Source: Bradyrhizobium sediminis (GTDB lineage Bacteria; Pseudomonadota; Alphaproteobacteria; Rhizobiales; Xanthobacteraceae). From it: DNA of 64,000 nt. Shown here piece after piece: positions 27,586 to 35,629 of the stretch. Location: positions 1,436,501 through 1,500,500 of the forward strand of contig NZ_CP076134.1 of the NCBI RefSeq assembly GCF_018736085.1. Direction: 5' to 3'. The notes beneath the pieces are model-generated. The model saw only the letters and a program-made list of their open reading frames with translations. It had not been told where the DNA came from and did not search any database. A program made the position numbers and the translations under genes. How positions within the stretch are numbered: the stretch's first letter is position 1; every line of letters begins with the position of its first letter.

Positions 27586-27600
27586 GAGCGGGGGGAGAGG
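27586..27600 (+). repeat. Right target-site duplication of the IS
   Basis: GAGCGGGGGGAGAGG is identical to 26033-26047. The flanking DNA is otherwise unrelated. Confidence 0.75.
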
Positions 27601-27626
27601 GGGCCAATGGAATTAGGACGTATTAG

Positions 27627-27746
27627 CCGTCATTGCGAGGAGCGAAGCGACGAAGCAATCCATGCCGTCCGTGTCCAAGCTATGGATTGCTTCGCGGAGC
27701 CTGTCATCGGGCGCGCATTCGCGCGACCCGTTGGCTCGCAATGACG
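27627..27746. repeat. CGTCATTGCGAG palindromic repeat, copy 2
   Basis: The left end CCGTCATTGCGAGGAGCG and right end CTCGCAATGACG pair, as do GAAGCAATCCAT and ATGGATTGCTTC. Between the inner arm and the right end this copy carries extra DNA of about 40 bp (GGGCGCGCATTCGCGCG region), compared with 12656-12746. Confidence 0.75.
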
Positions 27747-27802
27747 ACTGTAACACTGACGCGTCAATTCAAGAGCAAATCAGACAGGCAACAGCAAAAA
27801 CA

Positions 27803-27831
27803 AAAAATGGCGCGGAGGTCGCGCCATTTTT
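27803..27831. terminator. Strong bidirectional intrinsic terminator
   Basis: AAAAATGGCGCG, loop GAGGT, and CGCGCCATTTTT form a perfect 12-bp stem with A and T runs on both sides. It ends the leftward L,D-transpeptidase transcript 31 bp after its stop codon. Confidence 0.9.
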
Positions 27832-27861
27832 CAAATCACGTGTTCGGCAAGCCCTGAAAAA

Positions 27862-28545
27862 TTATCCCCGCTTGCCGATCGAATTGTCGGCGCGGCGGTC
27901 CATCGGCAGCACGATCACCTTGGTGCCGACGTTGACGCGCGAATAGAGGTCGGTGACGTCTTCATTGGTCAGGCGCAGGCAGCCGGAGGAGACGTGGGTG
28001 CCGATCGTGTGCGGCGCGTTGGTGCCGTGGATGCGATAGATGGTGCCGCCGAGATACATGGCGCGGGCGCCGAGTGGATTGCCGGGGCCGCCGGCCATGT
28101 GACGCGGCAGATAGGGCTGACGCGCGATCATCTCCGGGGGCGGGGTCCAATCCGGCCATTCCGCCTTCTTGCTGATGGTCTGCACGCCGGACCAGGTGAA
28201 GCCGTCGCGGCCGACGCCGATGCCGTAGCGGATCGCCCGTCCGCCGCCCAGCACGTAATAGAGATAGGTGTTGGGGGTATCGATGATGATGGTGCCGGGC
28301 GCCTCGCGGCTGGCGTAGCTGACGATCTGGCGCTTCAGGCGCGCCGGCAACTCGGCCACGGTGCCTTCATCGTCGGAAGGCGCGGCCTGCACCGGCGGCG
28401 GCGCGGCTTGCACCGGCGGCGTCATGATGAAGGGAAACAGCTGCAGCGGCGCGGCCGCCGCGGAGCCGGAAAATGCGAAAGCACCGATCGTCAGCGCGCC
28501 GACGGCGGCTGCGAGGCGGGAATTCAGCCTGAATGAGTTGAACAT
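27862..28545 (-). CDS. L,D-transpeptidase (YkuD), secreted
   Basis: This 227-residue protein has a long signal peptide (to about residue 32, SGSAAAA) and a Pro/Gln/Ala-rich linker. A YkuD domain follows, opening YASREAPGTIIIDTPNTYLY and ending in the catalytic motif IHGTNAPHTIGTHVSSGCLR, where His and Cys form the active site. It forms 3-3 cross-links in peptidoglycan or attaches proteins to it. A related but lipoprotein-type copy is at 55795. Upstream it shares a promoter-region element with the gene at 36412. Confidence 0.92.
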   Translation of the reverse strand: MFNSFRLNSRLAAAVGALTIGAFAFSGSAAAAPLQLFPFIMTPPVQAAPPPVQAAPSDDEGTVAELPARLKRQIVSYASREAPGTIIIDTPNTYLYYVLGGGRAIRYGIGVGRDGFTWSGVQTISKKAEWPDWTPPPEMIARQPYLPRHMAGGPGNPLGARAMYLGGTIYRIHGTNAPHTIGTHVSSGCLRLTNEDVTDLYSRVNVGTKVIVLPMDRRADNSIGKRG

Positions 28546-28610
28546 TGGTCGTCCCCTGTTTGCGCCTTGCGCGCCATTTTGGCGCGTCGTTGGGGAAACC
28601 AGTACCGATC

Positions 28611-28682
28611 AACCGTTTCAGGACGTTTGCACAATGTCGCCAAAATGGTTTCATCGCGGTAAGATTTGTTTCATCGCCGGCC
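28611..28682 (-). promoter_or_regulatory. Conserved upstream element, copy 1 (three TGAAAC repeats)
   Basis: Read leftward this block has GATGAAACAAATC, then GATGAAACCATTTT 21 bp later, then CAAACGTCCTGAAACGGTT. The same order and spacing occur at 36807-36876. It lies 66-137 bp before the L,D-transpeptidase start. Evenly spaced TGAAAC repeats suggest a regulator-binding region. Confidence 0.5.
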
Positions 28683-28784
28683 TCTCGACGACATAATACG
28701 GCGTGGGGTTATTCATTCCCGACCCCGGGCGATAAGTTTTTATCGATTGGTTTCAGGTGCTTATTAGGGGTGGCGTTTGCCGGG

Positions 28785-30191
28785 CTACAGCGCCCGCATG
28801 CGCGCCGGTTCGGCCCCCTCGGAGGCTGGGCCGATGGCGGCGCGGCGGTCGGCTACCGCGTGGTTGAACTGGTCGAGCACAAGGCTGATGGCGGCCAGAT
28901 CGCCTTCCTCGATCGCCCCGTCGTCGTAGCAATTCAGCGTTTCCCGTAGCAGGCGGTCCGCCTCGGATTGCAATGCCGTCAGTTCGTCGGGTGTATCCGC
29001 CAGCCGCACGCTCGAAATGATGGCGAGCAGATGATCGCGATGCTCTTCGTATTGCTCCCTCTCATCCCGCTTCAGATAGTGCCGCAGCCAGGCGCCGGCC
29101 GAGCCGAGCCCCGAGAGCACCAGAATGGCGCCCCAGATGTAGTCGGTATATTTCTCGAGGAAGGTGCGTTCGGTGCCGTCGATATAGGCCGCCGCGCCCT
29201 GGTGTGCGGGCAGGGCGGCGTCCTTGTCGGTATCCGGCTTCTCGATCTTGGCCGCGCTCGGCACTTCCCTGGCAAGTGAGGAGCGCACCGTGAACAATTG
29301 CCGGACGAAGGCGGCGACCGCGGTTTCCGACAGCGACTTCGGCGCGATGATCAGATGGTTGACGCTGACGGTGTCGACCTTGTCCTCGGGGCGCGCGGGC
29401 GACGTATTGAAGGTGCTGCCGGGAATTTCCTCGGCTTCGTAGAGCGGATGTTTCTGGGCCAGCGCCTCCGACACCTCGATCGCCAGGAATTTCGGCTCGC
29501 CCCGCGCTTTCGCGGTGGCGGCGATGGCTTCGGTGGTGATCTTGCTGTTGAGCGGCCCCACCGCCATGAACGCGTCGATGGCGGGATCGCGCGCCATCTC
29601 GGCGATCTGGTTGGTCGCGAACTGGGTGACCGTCACCTTGTCCGGATTGACGCCGGATTCGCTCAGGATCACGCGCAGCAAATTGACGTTGGCCTTGGTC
29701 CGGCCGATGACACCGACGCGATGTCCGGCGAGATCGCCGATCTCCTTGATTTTCGACACCGGCGGCTTCTTCGAACCCCTGGGCGGATGGCCGGCAACCG
29801 ACCACAGCACCACGACGTTCTTGCGCAGGATGGCGACCGACTGGGCGTCGGCCGGCAAGTCCAGGTCGCCGCGCGCGACCGCCAAGTCGGCTTTCTTCGC
29901 CGCCATCAGCGCGATGCTCTCGACCGCGCCTTCCGTCGTGATCGGCGTCAGCCGCACCGGACTTGCGTCGCGGGCGAAGGTCTGCGCCAGCGCCTGCACC
30001 AGTTTCTGGTCGTCGCTGCCGGGCGGGCCGACGGCGATGCGCAGGGTGACCGGGCGCAGCACGTAATACAGCCCGCCCGCGGCCGCGCCGAACAGGAAGA
30101 TGCCCGCCGCCAGCACCAGCAGCGAATAATCGCGCCGCTTGCGGCGCCGGGGAGGCGCATCCGGCGTTTTGTCAAGTTCTGATGACGACAT
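28785..30191 (-). CDS. TAXI-type solute-binding protein, membrane-anchored (468 aa)
   Basis: An N-terminal span (YSLLVLAAGIFLFGAAAGGL, about residues 22-41) is followed by a two-lobed binding domain. Its TAXI-family features are LRIAVGPPGSDDQKLVQALA, TEGAVESIALMAAKKADLAV, GDLAGHRVGVIG and a VNPDKVTVTQF stretch. Past residue 350 there is a second span (DYIWGAILVLSGLGSAGAWL) and a cytoplasmic helical tail. Ordinary TAXI proteins are free periplasmic subunits of TRAP transporters. This two-span form with no TRAP permease nearby is more likely a sensor or scaffold. That role is inference. Confidence 0.82.
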   Translation of the reverse strand: MSSSELDKTPDAPPRRRKRRDYSLLVLAAGIFLFGAAAGGLYYVLRPVTLRIAVGPPGSDDQKLVQALAQTFARDASPVRLTPITTEGAVESIALMAAKKADLAVARGDLDLPADAQSVAILRKNVVVLWSVAGHPPRGSKKPPVSKIKEIGDLAGHRVGVIGRTKANVNLLRVILSESGVNPDKVTVTQFATNQIAEMARDPAIDAFMAVGPLNSKITTEAIAATAKARGEPKFLAIEVSEALAQKHPLYEAEEIPGSTFNTSPARPEDKVDTVSVNHLIIAPKSLSETAVAAFVRQLFTVRSSLAREVPSAAKIEKPDTDKDAALPAHQGAAAYIDGTERTFLEKYTDYIWGAILVLSGLGSAGAWLRHYLKRDEREQYEEHRDHLLAIISSVRLADTPDELTALQSEADRLLRETLNCYDDGAIEEGDLAAISLVLDQFNHAVADRRAAIGPASEGAEPARMRAL

Positions 30192-30323
30192 CGTTGCGCC
30201 ACGCTACACGAAAAACCCGCGAGTGGCTCGAAAAAGACGGCCCCGCGCAGGGTGACGTCACACGCCTGAAATATCCTTGGCCGAACGTCCGCAATTGAGA
30301 ATCATTAGCTCTCAGGTTCCTTC

Positions 30324-31379
30324 ATGCGGATTCTAGTTGCGACCGACGCTTGGCATCCGCAGGTGAACGGCGTTGTCAGGACGCTGACCTCATTGGCCCG
30401 CAGCGCTTCCGCGCTCGGCGCCGAAATCGACTTCCTGACCCCCGACGGGTTTCCGTCCGTTGCCGTCCCGACCTATCCGGGGTTGCGGGTAGCGCTGCCG
30501 AACCGGCGCGAGATTGCCCGGAGAATAGAGGCGGCATCGCCGGACGCCATTCATATCGCGACCGAGGGGCCGATCGGATGGGCGGTGCGCGCCTATTGCC
30601 GGCGCCGCAGGCTGGCATTCACGACCTCTTACACGACACGCTTTCCGGAATACATCGCGGTGCGTTCGATCGTTCCGGCCTGGCTCAGCTACGCCGTGCT
30701 GCGGCACTTCCACGCGTCGGCGTCGATGACGATGGTCGCGACCTCGTCGCTCAGGCAGGAACTCGGCGCAAGAGGTTTTCGGAAACTGGGCAACTGGACG
30801 CGCGGGGTCGATACCGATCTCTTCAAACCCGACGATCCGGTCGAGCTTGATTTGCCGAGGCCGATCTTCATGACCGTGGGCCGCGTCGCGGTCGAGAAGA
30901 ACCTGGAGGCGTTTCTCGCGCTGAACCTGCCCGGATCGAAGGTGGTGATCGGGGACGGGCCGCAGAAGGCGGTGCTGGAGCACAGATATCCGAAGGCCAA
31001 ATTCCTCGGCGAAAAGACCGGCGCGGATTTGACTTCGCATATGGCGGCGGCGGACGTCTTTGTCTTTCCGAGCCTCACCGACACCTTCGGCGTCGTTCAG
31101 CTCGAAGCGCTGGCGTGCGGCACTCCGGTTGCGGCGTTTCCGGTCACAGGCCCGCTGGATGTGATCGCGGATCACCCCGTCGGCGTTCTGGATAGCGACC
31201 TTCGCCGCGCCTGCATCGGGGCGCTGAGCATCTCCCGCGAAGCGTGCCGGCGTTTTGCGCTCGAGCGTTCCTGGGAAAACAGCGCACGGCAGTTCATCGG
31301 CAATCTGAGCGCATTGCAGCCGAGCCGTTCGCTGCGGCCCGCCCGCCGCATGGCAAGCAGAAGCGCCGTGCAGGGCTAA
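30324..31379 (+). CDS. GT4 glycosyltransferase
   Basis: This 351-residue GT-B-fold enzyme starts RILVATDAWHPQVNGVVRTL, as glycolipid-forming GT4 enzymes of rhizobia do. The donor half carries TVGRVAVEKNLEAFL, VIGDGPQ and the EX7E-like SLTDTFGVVQLEALACGTPV. The acceptor is not shown by sequence. Related enzymes in Agrobacterium glycosylate diacylglycerol, and the next gene is a PmtA-like lipid methyltransferase 22 bp away, so a lipid acceptor is the best guess. The start follows AGGTTCC, and the MRIL opening fixes the frame. Confidence 0.85.
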   Translation: MRILVATDAWHPQVNGVVRTLTSLARSASALGAEIDFLTPDGFPSVAVPTYPGLRVALPNRREIARRIEAASPDAIHIATEGPIGWAVRAYCRRRRLAFTTSYTTRFPEYIAVRSIVPAWLSYAVLRHFHASASMTMVATSSLRQELGARGFRKLGNWTRGVDTDLFKPDDPVELDLPRPIFMTVGRVAVEKNLEAFLALNLPGSKVVIGDGPQKAVLEHRYPKAKFLGEKTGADLTSHMAAADVFVFPSLTDTFGVVQLEALACGTPVAAFPVTGPLDVIADHPVGVLDSDLRRACIGALSISREACRRFALERSWENSARQFIGNLSALQPSRSLRPARRMASRSAVQG

Positions 31380-31401
31380 TCGGAAAAAAGGTAGAGCAAC
31401 G

Positions 31402-32085
31402 ATGGCAGAAATAATCAAGCTTGACGGTGCAAGGCAGTTGGACTTCGACCGCGAGATGGTCGAGCAGGCCTATGACCGCTGGGCGCCGATCTATGACCTC
31501 GTGTTTGGCGGGGTGTTCAGCAAGGGCCGGCGCGCCGCCATTCTCGCCACCAACGGCATCGGCGGCCGCGTGCTTGAGGTCGGCGTCGGAACCGGCATCT
31601 CGTTGCCGCAATATGCCTCTCACCTTCATATCTTCGGCACCGATATTTCGGAAGCCATGCTGCGCAAGGCGAAGGCGCGGGTAGCCGATCTCCGCCTCAA
31701 GAATGTCGAGGGTCTTGCGGTCATGGACGCCGAGAAGCTGGAATTTCCGGATTGCTCGTTCGATGTGGTGATGGCGCAATATGTCGTGACGGCGGTGCCC
31801 AACCCGGAAGCCGCGCTGGACGAGTTCGCCCGGGTTCTGCGGCCCGGCGGTGAACTCATCCTGCTGAGCCGCGTCAGCGCCGATGCCGGACTGCGCCGCT
31901 TCATCGAGCAGCGGCTGCAGCCGGTGGTGCGCCAGCTGGGCTGGCGCACCGAATTCGCGTGGTCGCGCTATGCGCAATGGCTGGCGGGCGCGCGCGACAT
32001 GGAACTGGTCGAGCGCCGTCCGGTGCCGCCGCTCGGCCACTTCTCGCTGATCCGCTTTCGCAAGACCGAGGTTGCGGCCGCCTAG
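31402..32085 (+). CDS. pmtA: PmtA-like phospholipid N-methyltransferase
   Basis: This 227-residue SAM-dependent methyltransferase has the PmtA pattern. It opens QAYDRWAPIYDLVFGGVFSK, then has motif I VLEVGVGTGISLPQY and FGTDISEAMLRKAK, and further on the post-motif MAQYVVTAVPNPEAALDEFA and RPGGELILLSR. In Rhodobacter and rhizobia such enzymes convert phosphatidylethanolamine stepwise to phosphatidylcholine. UbiE-type quinone methyltransferases are the main alternative, but the YDLVFGGVF start favours PmtA. It is 22 bp downstream of the GT4 gene, so the two are probably an operon. Confidence 0.8.
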   Translation: MAEIIKLDGARQLDFDREMVEQAYDRWAPIYDLVFGGVFSKGRRAAILATNGIGGRVLEVGVGTGISLPQYASHLHIFGTDISEAMLRKAKARVADLRLKNVEGLAVMDAEKLEFPDCSFDVVMAQYVVTAVPNPEAALDEFARVLRPGGELILLSRVSADAGLRRFIEQRLQPVVRQLGWRTEFAWSRYAQWLAGARDMELVERRPVPPLGHFSLIRFRKTEVAAA

Positions 32086-32206
32086 GCGCGTCGGCAGGCA
32101 TCCATCAACCGCCGCCCGGCGAAACGTCACATGTCATTATGATGTCGTCACACCCCGGACATCGAATCTCGGTAAACGATATCTCGACTGATTTTGGGGG
32201 GAGAAG

Positions 32207-32836
32207 ATGATGAAGAACTTCCGCGAACAATTGCGCACGCAACGCTGGGATGACCATCGCTACTACCATCACAGCCGCATCAACCAGAGCCTGCACTTTG
32301 TCAGCGCCGCGAGCTTTCTGATCGCCTATGCGATGTTGTTCGTCGATCCGCTCGCCGCCGCGCTGATCGGCTGGCTGGTCTCGATGACCACCCGGCAGGC
32401 GGGGCATTTCTTCTTCGAGCCCAAGGGCTACGATCATATCAACCAGGCGACCCACGACTATAAGGAAGAAATCAAGGTCGGCTACAATCTGAACCGGAAG
32501 ATCGTGTTGATGGCGATCTGGGCGCTTTCGCCGCTGGTGCTGTTCCTCGACCCGACCCTGTTCGGAGTCTTTACGCCCTGGAGTTCACCGGCGGATTTCA
32601 TGCGGCAGGTCGCCAAGGTCTGGCTGGCAATCGGGATCGGCGGCCTCCTGTTCCGGACCGTGCACCTGTTCTTCATCCGCGACGTCGAGACCGGCCTGGT
32701 CTGGATGACCAAGATCCTGACCGACCCGTTCAGCGATCTCAAGCTGTACTACAAGTCACCGCTGTACTTGATGAAGGGCGAGTTGATCGATCCCGGCCAC
32801 GATCTGATCGATCACGGTGTCGAAAAGCACGCTTGA
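32207..32836 (+). CDS. Mpo1/DUF962-like membrane protein (209 aa)
   Basis: The N-terminus has the DUF962/Mpo1 histidine pattern: His21, Asn26 and His30 in YYHHSRINQSLHF (H-x4-N-x3-H). A membrane span follows, and then RQAGHFFFEPKG with His67 and Glu71, which resembles the family's GHFFFE motif. Two to three further hydrophobic segments follow (IVLMAIWALSPLVLFLDPTL; VAKVWLAIGIGGLLFRTVHL). In yeast Mpo1 is an iron-dependent dioxygenase that shortens 2-hydroxy fatty acids in sphingoid-base breakdown. Here the C-terminal half is longer than in typical DUF962, so the same chemistry is only a hypothesis. A GGGGGGAGAAG ribosome site precedes the ATG. Confidence 0.6.
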   Translation: MMKNFREQLRTQRWDDHRYYHHSRINQSLHFVSAASFLIAYAMLFVDPLAAALIGWLVSMTTRQAGHFFFEPKGYDHINQATHDYKEEIKVGYNLNRKIVLMAIWALSPLVLFLDPTLFGVFTPWSSPADFMRQVAKVWLAIGIGGLLFRTVHLFFIRDVETGLVWMTKILTDPFSDLKLYYKSPLYLMKGELIDPGHDLIDHGVEKHA

Positions 32837-32882
32837 GTGCTTGATTCGGACAAGGGGATCGGCTGCGGTGCAACAAGACTTC

Positions 32883-32970
32883 GTCATGCCCGGCCTCGTG
32901 CCGGGCATCCACGTCTTGGCGGCATCGCGGCAGGGAAGACGTGGATGGCCGGGTCAAGCCCGGCCATGAT
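32883..32970. repeat. Dispersed palindromic repeat (GTCATGCCCGGC type)
   Basis: CATGCCCGGC...GCCGGGCATCC and GGATGGCCGGG...CCCGGCCATGAT form paired stems separated by ACGTCTTGGC/CAGGGAAGACGT arms. It lies between two convergent genes and may terminate both. Confidence 0.65.
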
Positions 32971-32977
32971 GGCGCCT

Positions 32978-34642
32978 TCACTGCGGCCGTCTTCGCGTGA
33001 TCATCTCCTTCAGGATCTGCCGGCGGATGTTCTTGTTGGTGAGCGAAGCGGCATGCCGCCACCAGCCGTCCTGTTGCATCTTCGATGCCGCAGCAACAAA
33101 CCGGTCGGCCACTTCCGCAAAATCCGCGTCGGTATAATTCAGGCTGAAAATCAGGCGGCCGGTCCCGACCCAGCTCAGGGCGAGCCCTTCCGCCCGCAGA
33201 TAGTATTGAAGCATCCAGTTGTAGCGCGACGGCTCGGTATATTGCACCATCCAGATCGACGACAGGTTGGAGAGGCGAACCGGCAGATCCTGCGCGGCCA
33301 GCCTTTCGTTGAGCTGCCGCGCCCTCCCGTCCCAGGTGTCGTCGAGCCCGTCATAGACCGAACGGAACGCCGGATCGGCGAGCCGGTTGAGGAATTCGTC
33401 CATCGCCGTCATGACGTAGGGGTGCGAATTGAAGGTGCCGCGCGCGAAACAGACATCGACCGGGCGATCTTCGCGGAAGCGCCGCATCAGGTCCCTGCGG
33501 CCGCAGACCACGCCGACGGGGAGGCCTCCCGCCAGACTCTTGCCGTAGGTCACCATGTCGGCGCGCACGCCGAAATATTGCTGCGCGCCGCCGGCGGCCA
33601 GCCTGAAGCCGACGAACACCTCGTCGAAGATCAGGACGATGCCGCGCTCGGTGCAGACTTCGCGCAGCGCTTTCAGCCACTGTCCATAGGCGGCACGATC
33701 GAAATGCCCGGCCCGCGAGCTGTCGACCAGCGCGGAATCGGCGTGCGCATTGGCGTTGGGGTGAAGCGCCTGCAGCGGATTGACCAGCACGCAGGCGATA
33801 TCGCGCCGCGTCTTCAGCACACGCAGCGTCCGTTCCGACATGTCGGCGAGCGTATAGGTCTCGTGCGGCGAAATCGGATTGCCGACGCCGGGCTGCACGT
33901 CGCCCCACCAGCCGTGATAGGCCCCGGCAAAGCGCACCAGATGCGAGCGGCCGGTGTGATAGCGGGCAAGCCGCACCGCCTGCATCACAGCCTCGGTGCC
34001 GGACATGTGGAACGAAACTTCGTCGAGCCCGGAAATCGCGCACAGCCGCGCGACGTTGTCGGTAATGACGGGATGATAGGAACCGAGCACCGGGCCGAGC
34101 GCATGGGCGCGCGCCTCGGCCCCGGCAATGCATTCCTTGTAGAAGTCGTTGCCGAAGATATTGACGCCGTACGAACCGGTCAGGTCGTAGAACATATTGC
34201 CGTCGAGGTCGGTGAGCGTCACCCCCGCCGAGGACGCCATGAAGGCACCGCTGCCGAGATGCTCCCGGACCAGCCGGCTGTACTGGAACGGCACCCGGTA
34301 GGCCTCGGTGAATTGCAGGTCGGAGATTCTTTCCGATGCCTGCAGTGTCATCTGCCGGCCCTTGGGGAAGCGTTCCTTGAAGAGCGCCGCGAGTTTGAAA
34401 AAGCCGTCCTGCCGCTGCAGGGCGATTTCGGACGGTGCGCCATCGGAACGAAAGAAGTCGTCGATGTCGAATTCATAGAACGGCACCAGCCGCGCGACCA
34501 GGCGGGACATTTTGGAGTGTCCGGTCAGCGACCGATGCTTGGCCCGCGACAGCGCCAGCCGTGCGTGCAATTTGGGAAAGATGGTCGCGGCGCCGGTGAT
34601 CGCGGCGGCGGACAAGGCCAGAATCGGAAGAGGCGAATCCAT
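32978..34642 (-). CDS. Membrane-anchored class III PLP aminotransferase (554 aa)
   Basis: The catalytic part (about residues 120-540) is a fold-type I class III aminotransferase near glutamate-1-semialdehyde aminomutase. It has LTDLDGNMFYDLTGSYGVNI, EVSFHMSGTEAVMQAVRLAR (cofactor phosphate loop), GAYHGWWGD, VLIFDEVFVGFR with the PLP-contacting Asp, and MVTYGKSLAGGLPVG, where Lys368 should hold PLP. Unlike soluble relatives it begins with a hydrophobic stretch (LPILALSAAAITGAATIF) and about 90 extra basic/aromatic residues (FYEFDIDDFF). That suggests membrane attachment and a lipid-linked or membrane-borne substrate. The ATG at 34642 overlaps the ATG of the divergent psd-like gene. Confidence 0.85.
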   Translation of the reverse strand: MDSPLPILALSAAAITGAATIFPKLHARLALSRAKHRSLTGHSKMSRLVARLVPFYEFDIDDFFRSDGAPSEIALQRQDGFFKLAALFKERFPKGRQMTLQASERISDLQFTEAYRVPFQYSRLVREHLGSGAFMASSAGVTLTDLDGNMFYDLTGSYGVNIFGNDFYKECIAGAEARAHALGPVLGSYHPVITDNVARLCAISGLDEVSFHMSGTEAVMQAVRLARYHTGRSHLVRFAGAYHGWWGDVQPGVGNPISPHETYTLADMSERTLRVLKTRRDIACVLVNPLQALHPNANAHADSALVDSSRAGHFDRAAYGQWLKALREVCTERGIVLIFDEVFVGFRLAAGGAQQYFGVRADMVTYGKSLAGGLPVGVVCGRRDLMRRFREDRPVDVCFARGTFNSHPYVMTAMDEFLNRLADPAFRSVYDGLDDTWDGRARQLNERLAAQDLPVRLSNLSSIWMVQYTEPSRYNWMLQYYLRAEGLALSWVGTGRLIFSLNYTDADFAEVADRFVAAASKMQQDGWWRHAASLTNKNIRRQILKEMITRRRPQ

Positions 34643-35558
34643 GCCACCAGCGCTAACCAGTCCCGCTGACAGATTCATGACAATCCGAGGCCTGATCTCC
34701 GCCCTGACACAGCAGGAAGACCTGAACTTCCTCTTGACCAATCGCATCCCGCGGGCGGCGCTGACCCGGTTCATGGGTTGGTTCAGCAAGATCGAACAGC
34801 CGCAGATCCGCGATCTCTCGATTGCATGCTGGCGGCTGTTTTCCGATCTCGATCTGAGCGAGGCGCGCCAGACCAGCTTCAAGAGCCTGCACGATTGCTT
34901 TACCCGCGAGCTGCGCCCCGGGCTGCGGCCGCCCGATCCAGACCCATCGGTCGTGGTCAGCCCCTGCGACGCCATCATCGGCGCGCACGGCCGGATTCAG
35001 GATACCGAGCTGTTTCAGATCAAGGGCGCGCCTTACTCGCTTCCGGACCTGCTCGGCGATCCCGCGCTGGTGGAGCAGCACCGCAACGGGCGCTTCGTCA
35101 CCCTGCGTCTGATGTCCAGCATGTACCATCGCTTCCATGCGCCGCACGATTGCCGGATCGAGCGGGTCACCTTCATCCATGGCGATGTATGGAACGTCAA
35201 TCCGATTGCGCTGAAGCGCGTTGAACGGCTGTTTTGCAAGAACGAACGCGCGGTGCTTCAGACGCGGCTGGCGACCGGAGAGGCCCTGACGCTGGTGCCG
35301 GTGGCGGCCATCCTGGTTGCAAGTATCCGTCTGCATTTTCTCGACGTCACCCTCAACGCCCGGACCAAGGGGCCGGTCACGTTCTCCTGCGATGCAAGCG
35401 TTCGCAAGGGCGACGAACTCGGCTGGTTCGAGCACGGATCGACGATCATCGTGCTGGCGCCCGGCGATTTCGAGTTTTGCGATGATATCGTGGAGTCGGC
35501 GCGGATTTTCGCCGGTCAGCCGCTGTTTCGAAAACCGTCCGTGCGATCTCGATTTTGA
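34641..35558 (+). CDS. psd: Phosphatidylserine decarboxylase paralogue
   Basis: This 305-residue protein has the layout of E. coli-type Psd. VSPCDAIIGAHGRIQ provides the catalytic Asp110, MYHRFHAPHDCRIERV the catalytic His166, and WFEHGSTIIVLAPGD the Gly-Ser-Thr site where self-cleavage at Ser267 makes the pyruvoyl group. All three key residues are present, so it should be active as a decarboxylase of a phospholipid-linked amino acid, with phosphatidylserine the default substrate. No pssA lies next to it. Instead it is head to head with a class III aminotransferase. The ATG at 34641 has a GGAAGAGG ribosome site. An internal ATG at 34677 has none. Confidence 0.85.
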   Translation: MPPALTSPADRFMTIRGLISALTQQEDLNFLLTNRIPRAALTRFMGWFSKIEQPQIRDLSIACWRLFSDLDLSEARQTSFKSLHDCFTRELRPGLRPPDPDPSVVVSPCDAIIGAHGRIQDTELFQIKGAPYSLPDLLGDPALVEQHRNGRFVTLRLMSSMYHRFHAPHDCRIERVTFIHGDVWNVNPIALKRVERLFCKNERAVLQTRLATGEALTLVPVAAILVASIRLHFLDVTLNARTKGPVTFSCDASVRKGDELGWFEHGSTIIVLAPGDFEFCDDIVESARIFAGQPLFRKPSVRSRF

Positions 35559-35629
35559 CGCCGTGCGCCTCTATGTAGGGCGGTCGAAACCCGATTCGAG
35601 ATTGCAGGGGACCTGGCAAGGGGCGTGGG

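Noticed and set aside
34643..34978. N-terminal extension of the aminotransferase frame up to 34978
   Set aside because: The extra residues are basic, irregular and antisense to the psd-like gene. The start at 34642 gives a membrane anchor and conserved protein.
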